From CAAGNP01 sp045595965 (lineage in GTDB: Bacteria > Bacteroidota > Bacteroidia > Bacteroidales > UBA932): a DNA stretch of 64,000 nucleotides. The DNA is taken from positions 30,826 through 94,825 of the forward strand of contig JAZOBN010000001.1 of assembly GCA_045595965.1 (NCBI GenBank), written 5' to 3'. Below the pieces are notes generated by a model that did no database searches, was not told the origin of the DNA, and saw nothing but the letters and a program-made list of their open reading frames with translations. The position numbers and the translations under genes are program-made. Below are positions 36,812 through 45,193 of this stretch, in pieces (position 1 is the stretch's first letter; each line of letters opens with the position of its first letter).

Positions 36812-37426
36812 GCAACACCTAACAAAAAGCGACCTTATGTCGCACCAAGACCAATGAATGCCGGCCCTAAACCGGCAGGTAACAATTCTCGCCGCAACCA
36901 ACAGCAGAAGGATGAAAACAGCGCGAGAATCAACGAAGAGATTACTGCGCCAAGAGTGCGTTTGGTTGGGGATAATATTCCTGAGCAGGGCATTTATTCA
37001 ATCTCTGATGCTCTGCGAATCGCAGATGAGTTGGAACTTGATTTGGTCGAGGTCTCTGCGAAAGCTGATCCACCTGTGTGTCGAGTAATTGATTACCAGA
37101 AATTCCTTTATCAGCAGAAGCGTAAGGCTAAAGAGATGAAGGCAAATGCAAGTAAAGTGGTAATCAAGGAGATCAGATTTGGCCCTAATACAGACGAACA
37201 CGATTTCCAATTCAAACTCAACCATGCAAAGAGTTTCTTGCAGGAGGGTGCAAAGGTGAAATCATATGTCTTCTTCAAAGGAAGATCCATTATGTTCTCT
37301 GAGCAAGGTGAAAAACTCCTTCTCCGTTTTGCTGTTGAACTTGAAGAGTACGGACAAGCAGAGCAGATGCCAAAACTTGAGGGAAAGAGAATGATCATGA
37401 TGATCGCACCCAAGAAAAAGAAATAA
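36809..37426 (+). CDS. infC: Translation initiation factor IF-3 (AUC start)
   Basis: Prevents premature subunit joining and checks the start codon-anticodon pairing. I start at ATC 36809, giving 205 residues; a default ATG reading would begin at 36854 (190 residues). The first ~30 residues are a basic extension (ATPNKKRPYVAPRP...) before the IF3 N-domain (about 48-115, with RVRLVGDNIPEQGIYS), and the C-domain follows to the KKKK end. IF-3 discriminates against non-standard starts, so an AUC start allows repression of its own synthesis. Confidence 0.93.
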   Translation: MATPNKKRPYVAPRPMNAGPKPAGNNSRRNQQQKDENSARINEEITAPRVRLVGDNIPEQGIYSISDALRIADELELDLVEVSAKADPPVCRVIDYQKFLYQQKRKAKEMKANASKVVIKEIRFGPNTDEHDFQFKLNHAKSFLQEGAKVKSYVFFKGRSIMFSEQGEKLLLRFAVELEEYGQAEQMPKLEGKRMIMMIAPKKKK

Positions 37427-37461
37427 ACATTTTGTTTAACTTATTATAAATTTTTGTAACA

Positions 37462-37656
37462 ATGCCCAAAATGAAAACCAACTCCGGTGCTAAAAAGCGC
37501 TTTGTGCTTACCGGGACTGGAAAAGTGAAGAGAAGACACGCTTATCACAGCCACATTCTCACTAAAAAAACCACTAAGCAGAAAAGAAACCTTAACAAAG
37601 TCGTTATTGCTGACGCTTGCGACCAGAAGAGGATTAAAGAACTTATCACTGCTTAA
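37462..37656 (+). CDS. rpmI: 50S ribosomal protein L35 (bL35)
   Basis: A 64-residue basic protein of the large subunit with the family opening MPKMKTNSGAKKRF. It lies 35 bases after infC and 84 bases before rplT, in the conserved infC-rpmI-rplT order. Confidence 0.97.
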   Translation: MPKMKTNSGAKKRFVLTGTGKVKRRHAYHSHILTKKTTKQKRNLNKVVIADACDQKRIKELITA

Positions 37657-37740
37657 TTAAAAATTATTGTTTAACTGGATGTTTAGCAGAAGAAGACTCT
37701 CAATAGGGGAGGGCGCTGACATTCTTAAAATCACAAAAGT

Positions 37741-38085
37741 ATGCCAAGATCGGTTAATTCGGTAGCTTCAAGAGCTCGCCGTAAAAAAATTCTCAAAGAG
37801 ACCCGTGGTAATTTTCTATCACGTAAAAACGTCTGGACCGTTGCCAAGAATACTTGGGAGAAAGGTCAAACTTACGCGTATCGCGATCGTAAAGCTAAAA
37901 AACGTTCTTTCCGCGCTTTGTGGATCCAACGTATCAATGCAGCTGCAAGAGAACATGGTATGAACTACTCACAATTTATGGGTGCGCTGGCAAAACAAAA
38001 TGTTGGCCTTAACCGTAAAGTTCTTGCTGACCTTGCAGTAAATAATCCTCAGGCATTTGAAGCGATTATAAATTCAGTAAAATAG
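37741..38085 (+). CDS. rplT: 50S ribosomal protein L20 (bL20)
   Basis: A 114-residue early-assembly 23S rRNA-binding protein. The N-terminal basic arm (MPRSVNSVASRARRKKIL) and the globular RINAAAREHGMNYSQF region are typical. L20 often represses this operon by binding its mRNA. The 84-base spacer before it (37657-37740) could hold such a leader, but no recognisable rRNA mimic was seen. Confidence 0.97.
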   Translation: MPRSVNSVASRARRKKILKETRGNFLSRKNVWTVAKNTWEKGQTYAYRDRKAKKRSFRALWIQRINAAAREHGMNYSQFMGALAKQNVGLNRKVLADLAVNNPQAFEAIINSVK

Positions 38086-38093
38086 TTCTTTGA

Positions 38094-39434
38094 GTGAGAG
38101 ATTTCCTTCATAACAGATGGGTCAAGTTCGGTTTCTGGGCTACTTTTTATCTTTTATGGATTATCTGGTTGGGAAATTACTGGTGGCTGTTCGGCCTCAT
38201 TGTGGTTTTCGATCTATATGTAACCAAAAAAGTTAAATGGGCCTTCTGGAGGAAGAAATATAAGGAGGGTGAGAAACCCAATGTGTTTTTGGAGTGGCTC
38301 GATGCCATTATCTACGCAGTATTGGTTGTCACCTTTATAAATATGTTCTTCGTACAGTCTTTCGTGATTCCGACCTCTTCGATGGAGAGGACATTGATGA
38401 CCGGAGATTATCTGTTTGTTGGAAAACTTGCTTATGGTCCCAAAGTGGCAGAAAGACCTCTTTCTTTACCATTTGTCCATAATTCTCTACCAAACGGCAA
38501 AAAGTCTTATTCAGACCTCATAAAGAGGGATTACAGAAGACTCGCCGGGTTTTCAGAGGTGAAAAGGGATGACAATGTGGTTTTTGGATTTCCTCACGGA
38601 GATACAGTCCTGTTGGCAAGACCTACCGATGATTACTACACACATGTAAGGTTGAATGGGAGAGAGTATTCAAAAAAGGCTTACGGTCCGGTGATTGTAA
38701 GGCCTGTGGATAAAAAGGACAATTATGTAAAGAGATGTGTTGCCATAGCGGGAGACACTCTCCTCGTACATGATGGAAAAGTTTATGTAAACGGGATAGC
38801 CCAAGAGAATTATCCCGGGATACAGAATACCTATACAGTCGTAACCAACGGCAGTCCGATAAATTCAAAAGTGTTGGACGAAATGGGGATAAATCCTCAG
38901 GAGTGTTGGTTCGATGCAGCACTTCCTGGTTACCGCAGCATCCCAATGAATGAAGATGATGCAAAGAAAGTGGCTCAAATGGGTATCGTATCGGAGGTAA
39001 GACAGAATATCGATGTTTATCCCCCCGATTATCCCGATTCTCCTCTGATGTTGTTCCCGTTCTCGGAAAACTTCAAATGGACAAGAGACAATTATGGTCC
39101 CTTATATATCCCTGCGAAGGGTGAATCTGTGGATCTGACTCTTGAAAATCTCCCTCTTTATGAGAGAATCATCTCAAATTATGAGAAAAACTCTCTGGAG
39201 GTTAAGGATGGAGCCATTTACATCAATGGGGACGTTGCAAAGAGTTATACATTCAAGCAAGACTACTACTTCATGATGGGAGATAACAGACATAATTCCC
39301 TTGACTCACGTTACTGGGGATTTGTACCGGAAGATCACATTGTAGGGAAGCCGAGAGTAATATGGTTTTCGTCTGACAAGAATAAATCTTTCCCCCGTAA
39401 CATCAGATGGAATAGGTTGTTAAAGTTTGTATAA
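38094..39434 (+). CDS. lepB: Signal peptidase I with large insertion
   Basis: Cleaves signal peptides on the periplasmic side of the inner membrane. The start is GTG at 38094, 8 bases after rplT. Two membrane segments (about 12-42 and 70-90) precede the catalytic Ser96 (PTSSMERT). Lys213 sits in NYVKRCVAIAGD, and the final box MGDNRHNSLDSRYWGFV is intact. The Ser-Lys spacing and a further ~150 residues before the last box make it 446 residues, well above E. coli LepB (324). This long form is usual in Bacteroidota. Confidence 0.93.
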   Translation: MRDFLHNRWVKFGFWATFYLLWIIWLGNYWWLFGLIVVFDLYVTKKVKWAFWRKKYKEGEKPNVFLEWLDAIIYAVLVVTFINMFFVQSFVIPTSSMERTLMTGDYLFVGKLAYGPKVAERPLSLPFVHNSLPNGKKSYSDLIKRDYRRLAGFSEVKRDDNVVFGFPHGDTVLLARPTDDYYTHVRLNGREYSKKAYGPVIVRPVDKKDNYVKRCVAIAGDTLLVHDGKVYVNGIAQENYPGIQNTYTVVTNGSPINSKVLDEMGINPQECWFDAALPGYRSIPMNEDDAKKVAQMGIVSEVRQNIDVYPPDYPDSPLMLFPFSENFKWTRDNYGPLYIPAKGESVDLTLENLPLYERIISNYEKNSLEVKDGAIYINGDVAKSYTFKQDYYFMMGDNRHNSLDSRYWGFVPEDHIVGKPRVIWFSSDKNKSFPRNIRWNRLLKFV

Positions 39435-39436
39435 AA

Positions 39437-39468
39437 TTTGCAAATTAGATAAAAAAAGGGGATATTTG
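39437..39468 (+). promoter_or_regulatory. Promoter of rpmB-rpmG-bL38
   Basis: A -33 TTTG (39437-39440), a 20-base spacer and a -7 GATATTTG (39461-39468, one mismatch to TAnnTTTG) lie 42 bases before the rpmB start. The spacing is the Bacteroidota optimum. Confidence 0.6.
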
Positions 39469-39509
39469 CACCCCCGAAAAATTAGTATAATCAATAAATT
39501 ACACATACA

Positions 39510-39752
39510 ATGGCAAGAGTTTGTCAAATTACTGGAAAGAAAAGGGTGATCGGAAACAACGTTTCCCACTCAAAACGTCGCACTAAACGCGAATTTGCAC
39601 CCAATCTTAAGACTAAACGCTTCTGGTCTGAAGAAGAACAAAGATTCATTACCCTGAAAGTATCAGCTGCTGGTATCAGGACAATTAATAAAAACGGTTT
39701 GGCCGCAACATTGAAAGCTGCTCAAGCTAAAGGTTTAATCGATTTAGTATAA
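39510..39752 (+). CDS. rpmB: 50S ribosomal protein L28 (bL28)
   Basis: An 80-residue large-subunit protein with the family start MARVCQITGKKRVIGNNVSHS and a C-terminal KVSAAGIRTINKNG stretch. It lies first in the rpmB-rpmG-DUF4295 cluster, 9 bases before rpmG. Confidence 0.97.
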   Translation: MARVCQITGKKRVIGNNVSHSKRRTKREFAPNLKTKRFWSEEEQRFITLKVSAAGIRTINKNGLAATLKAAQAKGLIDLV

Positions 39753-39761
39753 TTATAAGCT

Positions 39762-39950
39762 ATGGCAAAGAAAGCTAAAGGTAATAGAGTACAAGTCATT
39801 CTTGAATGTACTGAGCAAAAAGAGAGCGGTGTTCCTGGTATCTCACGTTATGTTACTACCAAAAACAAAAAGAATACTACTCAGAGACTTGAGAGGATGA
39901 AATACAATCCTTACTTGAGAAAAGTAACCCTTCATAAAGAAATTAAATAA
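39762..39950 (+). CDS. rpmG: 50S ribosomal protein L33 (bL33)
   Basis: A 62-residue large-subunit protein near the E site, with ILECTEQKESGVPGISRYVT and the C-terminal MKYNPYLRKVTLHKE typical of bL33. The zinc-binding cysteines of the C+ form are absent: only Cys15 is present, so it is a zinc-free (C-) form. Confidence 0.95.
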   Translation: MAKKAKGNRVQVILECTEQKESGVPGISRYVTTKNKKNTTQRLERMKYNPYLRKVTLHKEIK

Positions 39951-39970
39951 CTCGTTAATATTATTTTACT

Positions 39971-40132
39971 ATGGCAAAGAAAGCTGTTGCATCATTTAGT
40001 GGTGACAAATCTGCTCTGAGAAACTATGTTAAATGCATTCGCATGGACAAATCAGAGCGTACAGGTGCTTACGTTTTCACTGAAGAACTTGTACCTACCG
40101 ATAAGACAAAAGAATTCTTCGAAAAGAAATAA
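39971..40132 (+). CDS. DUF4295 ribosomal protein (bL38)
   Basis: A 53-residue basic protein, MAKKAVASFSGDKSALRNYV..., ending FFEKK. It matches the Bacteroidota-specific DUF4295 family, always next to rpmB-rpmG and reported from the Flavobacterium johnsoniae ribosome structure as a large-subunit protein named bL38; I recall this from the literature and did not check it. It lies 20 bases after rpmG and ahead of a strong terminator. Confidence 0.85.
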   Translation: MAKKAVASFSGDKSALRNYVKCIRMDKSERTGAYVFTEELVPTDKTKEFFEKK

Positions 40133-40153
40133 TCTTTCAACGAGATAACTTAT

Positions 40154-40190
40154 AAAAAGGCGGTTTTCCATCTGGAAGGCCGCTTTTTTA
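40154..40190 (+). terminator. Terminator after the ribosomal protein cluster
   Basis: AAAAAGGCGG and TTCC pair with GGAA and CCGCTTTTTT around an ATCT loop (a TT/GG mismatch interrupts the stem), ending in a run of T. It lies 22 bases after the bL38 stop and just before the ftsY promoter. Confidence 0.85.
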
Positions 40191-40204
40191 TTGATAATAA
40201 TTGC

Positions 40205-40212
40205 TATCTTTG
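40205..40212 (+). promoter_or_regulatory. ftsY promoter -7 element
   Basis: TATCTTTG lies 24 bases before the ATG at 40237, immediately after the ribosomal-protein terminator. It indicates that ftsY-pheT has its own promoter and supports starting ftsY at 40237 rather than at an upstream in-frame codon at 40201. Confidence 0.6.
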
Positions 40213-40236
40213 TTGGTTGTAAAAAATGTGTACTGT

Positions 40237-41202
40237 ATGGCGTTTTTTTGGAAAAAGAAAAAGAGTGAAAGTGAGTTGGAAGTGTTGGATAAAGGGCTTC
40301 AAAAGACCAAAACCGGCATTTTTGACAAGATCGCAAGGGCTGTTGCCGGCAAATCACGCGTGGATGATGAAGTTCTTGACGGTATAGAGGATGCACTCAT
40401 CGCTTCAGATGTGGGTGTGGATACTACACTCAAGATCATTGACATGTTGGAGGAGAGGGTCGCACGTGACAAATATATGAATACAGCGGAGTTGCAGTCT
40501 ATCCTCAAAGAGGAGATGTCTTCGCTTCTTAATGTCAGCCCCGATGGTGCAGATGAGGATGGCGATGCAAATGTTTTTGATTTCACAAAGAAACCCTATG
40601 TGATAATGGTTGTGGGTGTGAATGGGGTAGGCAAGACCACTACCATCGGGAAATTGGCAGCAAGACTGAAAGCTTCGGGGAAAAAGGTTATGTTGGGTGC
40701 TGCTGATACTTTCAGGGCAGCAGCTGTTGATCAGCTCGTAATATGGAGTGAAAGGGCAGGTGTCCCCATCGTAAAACAAGGAATGGGTGCAGACCCTGCA
40801 TCTGTTGCATATGATACAGTAAAATCTGCAGTTGCAAATGATGTGGATGTTGTCTTGATAGATACAGCCGGACGTCTTCATAACAAGGTCAATCTTATGA
40901 ATGAGCTGACCAAAATTAGAAATGTGATGCGTAAGGTTGTTCCAGATGCCCCTCACGAAGTTCTACTTGTATTGGATGGATCTACCGGCCAGAACGCTTT
41001 TGTTCAGGCAAAGGAATTTACCAAAGCTACAGATATAACCGCTATGGCGGTGACAAAACTTGACGGTACTGCAAAAGGGGGAGTTGTGTTGGGAATTGCA
41101 GATCAATTCAAAATCCCTGTCAAGTTTATCGGCGTGGGGGAGAAGGTGGAGGACCTTCAAATTTTTGACAAGAAATCGTTTATTGACTCATTATTTAGTT
41201 AA
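40237..41202 (+). CDS. ftsY: Signal recognition particle receptor FtsY
   Basis: GTPase receptor that docks SRP-ribosome complexes at the membrane. From ATG 40237 (MAFFWKKKKSESE) the 321-residue protein has a short basic N-terminus rather than the long acidic A domain of E. coli, followed by the N domain and the G domain with P-loop GVNGVGKTTTIGKLA, DTAGRLHN and TKLDGTAKGG. pheT starts 2 bases after its stop. Confidence 0.96.
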   Translation: MAFFWKKKKSESELEVLDKGLQKTKTGIFDKIARAVAGKSRVDDEVLDGIEDALIASDVGVDTTLKIIDMLEERVARDKYMNTAELQSILKEEMSSLLNVSPDGADEDGDANVFDFTKKPYVIMVVGVNGVGKTTTIGKLAARLKASGKKVMLGAADTFRAAAVDQLVIWSERAGVPIVKQGMGADPASVAYDTVKSAVANDVDVVLIDTAGRLHNKVNLMNELTKIRNVMRKVVPDAPHEVLLVLDGSTGQNAFVQAKEFTKATDITAMAVTKLDGTAKGGVVLGIADQFKIPVKFIGVGEKVEDLQIFDKKSFIDSLFS

Positions 41203-41204
41203 TC

Positions 41205-43667
41205 ATGAATATATCTTATAACTGGTTGAAAGAGTATGTCTCTTTCGATCTTGCACCAGAAAAAGTATCAGAAATCCTTACTTCAATCGGTCTGGAAGTG
41301 GAGGAGGTTAATGTTGTAGAGGATATCCCCGGCGGATTGGCAGGGGTGGTAGTGGCAGAGGTTATGGAGTGTGAGAACCACCCAAATTCTGACCATTTGC
41401 ACATAACAAAAGTAAATATTGGAGAGGGGGAGCCTTTCCAGGTTGTTTGCGGTGCTCCAAATGTGGCGAAAGGGCAGAAGGTCCTTTTGGCAACAGTAGG
41501 TGCAACCCTTCCTACTCCTGATGGAGAGGGATTCAAGATCAAGAAATCAAAAATCAGAGGTGAAGAGTCTTTGGGAATGATATGTGCTGAGGATGAACTT
41601 GGTATCGGTGAGTCACATGACGGTATTATGGTTCTTGAGGCAGAGGCTGTTCCCGGAACCCCCGCAAAAGATTATTTGAAATTGTCTACAGACACAATTT
41701 TCACTATAGGGCTTACCCCAAATAGGGTTGATGGCGCTTCCCACTTTGGTGTGGCAAGAGATTTTGCTGCGTACCTTAAGACCAATGGTCTGGGTGGAGA
41801 GTTGACATTCCCCTCTGTGGATTCTTTCAAGGAGGGAGAAGGTGAGTCTGTAAAGGTGGATGTACAATGTCCCGAAGGGGCTCCGAGATATATGGGTATC
41901 ACATTGAAGAATGTGAAAATTGCTCCATCTCCGGATTGGCTTCAGAAGAAACTTATCGCTGTGGGTGTCCGCCCGATCAACAATGTCGTAGATATAACAA
42001 ACTTCATTCTTCAGGAGACAGGCCAGCCTCTTCATGCTTTCGATCTCGAAAAGATTAAAGGGGGAAAGGTTGTTGTCAGAAAAGGGGAAAAAGGGGAGAA
42101 ATTTGTGACATTGGATGAGGTTGAGAGGAGACTCTCTTCTGAGGATCTGATGATTTGCAACACTGAAGATCCTATGTGTATAGCGGGTGTTTTTGGTGGA
42201 CTTGAGTCAGGTATTACTGATGAAACTACCTCTATGTTCCTTGAAAGTGCATACTTTAATCCTGTAATGGTAAGAAAAACATCCAAACGACATACCCTTA
42301 AAACAGATGCCTCTTTCCGATTTGAAAGGGGGGCTGATCCAAGTATGGTACCTTATGCTGCAAAGAGGGCTGCATTACTGATCCAGGAGATAGCGGGTGC
42401 TGAGGTTGTAGGAAAGGTGGAGGAGTTCTATCCTGAGCAAGTTGCAAAGAAGAGAATTGAACTTGACTATGGCCGAATGGAGAAATTTATCGGCAAGAAA
42501 ATAGGTTTTGAGACCATCAAAGATATTCTTGTAAATCTTGGTTATGAGTTTGAGAATGAATCTGAGCAGGGAGCTGTTGTTCTTGCCCCTTATCATATGG
42601 TGGATGTTTATAGGGAGTGTGATGTAGTAGAGGAGGTTTTAAGAATCTATGGTTACAACAATATAGAATTCCCTGAAGGGGTGAAATCTTCTATCAACTC
42701 CACTGCAAAGCCGGATCCGGAGGATGTAAGGGCGAAAATCTCCGATTTCCTTGCGGCAAATGGTTTTATGGAGTGTATGAACAATTCTCTGACCAAAGGT
42801 GATTACTATGAGAAGATAAAGACCTTCCCTAAAGAGAATTGTGTGAAGATTATGAACCCTCTAAGTTCTGATTTGAATGTTATGAGGCAGACTTTGCTTT
42901 TCGGAGCATTGGAATCTGTTGCCTATAACCTGAACAGACAGGCATCTAATCTGAAATTCTTTGAACTTGGCAATGTCTATTCTTACCAGGAGAAAGAGGG
43001 TGTAGAGAATCCTGAGAACTCTTTGAAGTCTTACAAGGAAGGTCGCAAACTCTCAATGGTGATTACAGGAAAATCTACCCAATACTGGAGAAACAAGACA
43101 GGTGAGGGGCACTTCTTCATTTTGAAAGGGTACCTTGAATTGTTGTTGAAGAAAATGGGTGTGGACATCTACTCATTGGAGGCAGCACCTGCTCCAGGAG
43201 ATATCTTCGCAGAAGGTATTGAATATTCTCTCAGAGGTGGAAAGAAATTGGCAATGATGGGAAGTATCTCCCCTGCAAGACTTAAACAGTTCGGAATCAA
43301 ACAACCTGTCTTTGCTGCAGAATTGAACTGGGATCTTCTGTTTGACTTGTACAAGAAAAATAAGGTGAAATATAAAGAGTTGCCCAAGTTCCCCGAAGTT
43401 AAACGCGACTTTGCTCTTCTTCTTGATGAAGATGTGACATTTGCACAGATCCGCCAGGCTGCTTTCGGGGCAGAGAAAAGGCTCTTGAAACAGGTCTCAT
43501 TGTTTGATGTTTACAGAGGTGACAAGATCCCTCAAGGGAAGAAACAATATGCAGTAAGTTTTGTTCTACAAGATCCTGAAAAGACACTTACTGACCAGTA
43601 TGTAGAGCAAGTTATGACCAAACTGCTCAACAGTTTCATGAAACAGTTCGGTGCTACATTGAGATAG
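41205..43667 (+). CDS. pheT: Phenylalanyl-tRNA synthetase beta subunit
   Basis: Beta chain of the heterotetrameric PheRS, 820 residues. In order: an N-terminal EMAP/tRNA-binding domain (about 40-150), B3/B4 editing domain (about 215-385), B5 domain, catalytic-like core and C-terminal ferredoxin-fold anticodon-binding domain (about 725-820). pheS is not adjacent, unlike the pheST operon of many bacteria; instead it follows ftsY by 2 bases. Confidence 0.97.
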   Translation: MNISYNWLKEYVSFDLAPEKVSEILTSIGLEVEEVNVVEDIPGGLAGVVVAEVMECENHPNSDHLHITKVNIGEGEPFQVVCGAPNVAKGQKVLLATVGATLPTPDGEGFKIKKSKIRGEESLGMICAEDELGIGESHDGIMVLEAEAVPGTPAKDYLKLSTDTIFTIGLTPNRVDGASHFGVARDFAAYLKTNGLGGELTFPSVDSFKEGEGESVKVDVQCPEGAPRYMGITLKNVKIAPSPDWLQKKLIAVGVRPINNVVDITNFILQETGQPLHAFDLEKIKGGKVVVRKGEKGEKFVTLDEVERRLSSEDLMICNTEDPMCIAGVFGGLESGITDETTSMFLESAYFNPVMVRKTSKRHTLKTDASFRFERGADPSMVPYAAKRAALLIQEIAGAEVVGKVEEFYPEQVAKKRIELDYGRMEKFIGKKIGFETIKDILVNLGYEFENESEQGAVVLAPYHMVDVYRECDVVEEVLRIYGYNNIEFPEGVKSSINSTAKPDPEDVRAKISDFLAANGFMECMNNSLTKGDYYEKIKTFPKENCVKIMNPLSSDLNVMRQTLLFGALESVAYNLNRQASNLKFFELGNVYSYQEKEGVENPENSLKSYKEGRKLSMVITGKSTQYWRNKTGEGHFFILKGYLELLLKKMGVDIYSLEAAPAPGDIFAEGIEYSLRGGKKLAMMGSISPARLKQFGIKQPVFAAELNWDLLFDLYKKNKVKYKELPKFPEVKRDFALLLDEDVTFAQIRQAAFGAEKRLLKQVSLFDVYRGDKIPQGKKQYAVSFVLQDPEKTLTDQYVEQVMTKLLNSFMKQFGATLR

Positions 43668-43676
43668 TCTGGTTTC

Positions 43677-43720
43677 TGCCACGACGCAAGAAAATCCCCA
43701 GGAAAAGTCTGCGTCGTGAC
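43677..43720 (+). repeat. 44-nt REP-like palindrome, copy 2
   Basis: TGCCACGACGCAAGAAAA... to TGCGTCGTGAC. It starts 9 bases after the pheT stop, in the convergent gap with the outer-membrane protein gene. The 30 bases that follow (AGAGACTTTACAGGAAGATG and on) resemble the sequence right after copy 6 (GGAGACTTCACAGGCAGATG), so homology to the tRNA-Cys repeat unit extends past the palindrome. Confidence 0.8.
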
Positions 43721-43784
43721 AGAGACTTTACAGGAAGATGTGCAGATTTTCAGGTCTTGAATGAAGTTAATACCGGACTTTAAT

Positions 43785-43807
43785 GAAAAAAGGCTGACTA
43801 ATCAGCC
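43785..43807 (-). terminator. Terminator for the minus-strand operon ending in the outer-membrane protein
   Basis: On the minus strand GGCTGA-TTAG-TCAGCC is followed by TTTTTT. It lies 36 bases after the stop of the outer-membrane protein gene. Confidence 0.8.
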
Positions 43808-43842
43808 CTATTTGTTTGCAATGTATGTTCTGAGTATGAGTA

Positions 43843-44307
43843 TTAGAATGTGTATTTCACTCCGATACCGCCACCATGCCATGAGAATGCTATCCCTGTA
43901 AGGTTAAGACCAGGGGTCCAATCAATAGAGAGGGCAAGCGGCAAATCACTGAATTTGTATTCGATACCTACCATGGCGTTGATTGATGCATTGAACGATA
44001 GAGGGTCTCCAAGAAACAATCCGATGTAGGCACCTGGTCCTGCATACCATGAGAGGCCGTTTACGCCACCAAGCTGATATTCCCAAGTGTAGAAACCGCT
44101 GGCAAGGATACCAAGACCGTTCTTGTTGAAAAGACCACTAAGGTTTACACCCAGATCCAATCCGTTTGTAGAACTTAGGTGTGTTTTATAGTTCAGAGAG
44201 ACATCATAACCTATTTTAAGGCCAACTGCGTTCTGATAGTTTTGTGAGAAAGCTGATACGCTCACAATAAGGGCAGCAATAATTGCAATAATTTTTTTCA
44301 TCATCAA
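43843..44307 (-). CDS. Small outer-membrane beta-barrel protein, unknown function
   Basis: A 154-residue protein with a signal peptide (about 1-22, ending SAFSQ) and alternating polar/hydrophobic strands ending in the aromatic VKYTF typical of outer-membrane barrels. The length suits a barrel of about eight strands. I do not recognise a specific family. It is 15 bases after deoC and ahead of the terminator, so it is likely the last gene of the minus-strand run. Confidence 0.75.
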   Translation of the reverse strand: MMMKKIIAIIAALIVSVSAFSQNYQNAVGLKIGYDVSLNYKTHLSSTNGLDLGVNLSGLFNKNGLGILASGFYTWEYQLGGVNGLSWYAGPGAYIGLFLGDPLSFNASINAMVGIEYKFSDLPLALSIDWTPGLNLTGIAFSWHGGGIGVKYTF

Positions 44308-44322
44308 AAGATTTTTATTCCG

Positions 44323-45192
44323 TTAATAATATTTTACCTCAGTATTTTCAATTTCAGTAAGGAGATTGTTTGCCATTCGGCTTGCACCAAATCTGAAGTA
44401 CTCCCTGTTGAGCCACTCTTTTCCAAGAATAGTATCAACAATACCGTAGAAGAGTGCAGCGTCATCTGATGTGACAATACCACCTGCAGGTTTGAAACCT
44501 ATTCTCTTTCCTGTCTGTGCATAGAATTTCTTGATACATTCGCACATCACGACAGCTGCTTCGGGTGTCGCTGCAGGGGAGGTTTTGCCTGTTGATGTTT
44601 TGATGAAATCGGCACCTGCTTCCATTGCCAGGAATGATGCTTTTGCAATATCGGCAGAAGATGGAAGGGAACCACTCTCAAGTATAACTTTAAGGTGTGC
44701 ATCGCCTATTGTTTTCTTTATTTCAGAGATCTCATGAGAACATTCCGAATAATTGCCCTCAAGGAAAGCGTTGTGAGCAAGGACAATGTCCACTTCGTTT
44801 GCCCCATTCTCTACTGCCATTTTGCTCTCAAGAACCTTTACTTCAAGATAACTTTGTGATGCAGGGAAGCAACCGGAAACCACTGTGATATGGACACCCT
44901 CTGCTGTTAGGTTATCTTTGATGGTCTTGCTGAAGTTGGGGTATACGCAGATAGATGCAGGGTAGGGGGCATCAGGGTATTTCTCTTTAGCTTTGTTGAC
45001 CTTCTCTACAAGACTTTTCACTTTGGTTGGTGTGTCGGTGCCGTTGAGTGTTGTAAGGTCTACCATTCCAAGACAATCTGAGTAAACCTCTTTGGTTTTC
45101 CAATTTCCAAGATTGGCTTTTACAGACTCTATTGTAGATGCAATTGCATCATCGGTCAGGGTATAACCGTATTTTTCAAGAATTTTTTCCAT
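44323..45192 (-). CDS. deoC: Deoxyribose-phosphate aldolase
   Basis: Splits 2-deoxyribose 5-phosphate into glyceraldehyde 3-phosphate and acetaldehyde. I start at ATG 45192, one base after the dtd stop; a longer frame to 45216 would overlap dtd by 23 bases. The 289-residue TIM barrel shows ASICVYPNF, NEVDIVLAHNAFLEG, the Schiff-base Lys in DFIKTSTGK, and GFKPAGGI with the second active-site Lys. Role: deoxynucleoside salvage. Confidence 0.94.
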   Translation of the reverse strand: MEKILEKYGYTLTDDAIASTIESVKANLGNWKTKEVYSDCLGMVDLTTLNGTDTPTKVKSLVEKVNKAKEKYPDAPYPASICVYPNFSKTIKDNLTAEGVHITVVSGCFPASQSYLEVKVLESKMAVENGANEVDIVLAHNAFLEGNYSECSHEISEIKKTIGDAHLKVILESGSLPSSADIAKASFLAMEAGADFIKTSTGKTSPAATPEAAVVMCECIKKFYAQTGKRIGFKPAGGIVTSDDAALFYGIVDTILGKEWLNREYFRFGASRMANNLLTEIENTEVKYY

Positions 45193-45193
45193 A

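Noticed and set aside
36854..36856. ATG start for infC
   Set aside because: No ribosome-binding sequence precedes it, whereas AGGAGG and an in-frame ATC lie 45 bases upstream.
37657..37740. L20-binding leader between rpmI and rplT
   Set aside because: The 84-base spacer shows no convincing rRNA mimic or stable hairpin by eye.
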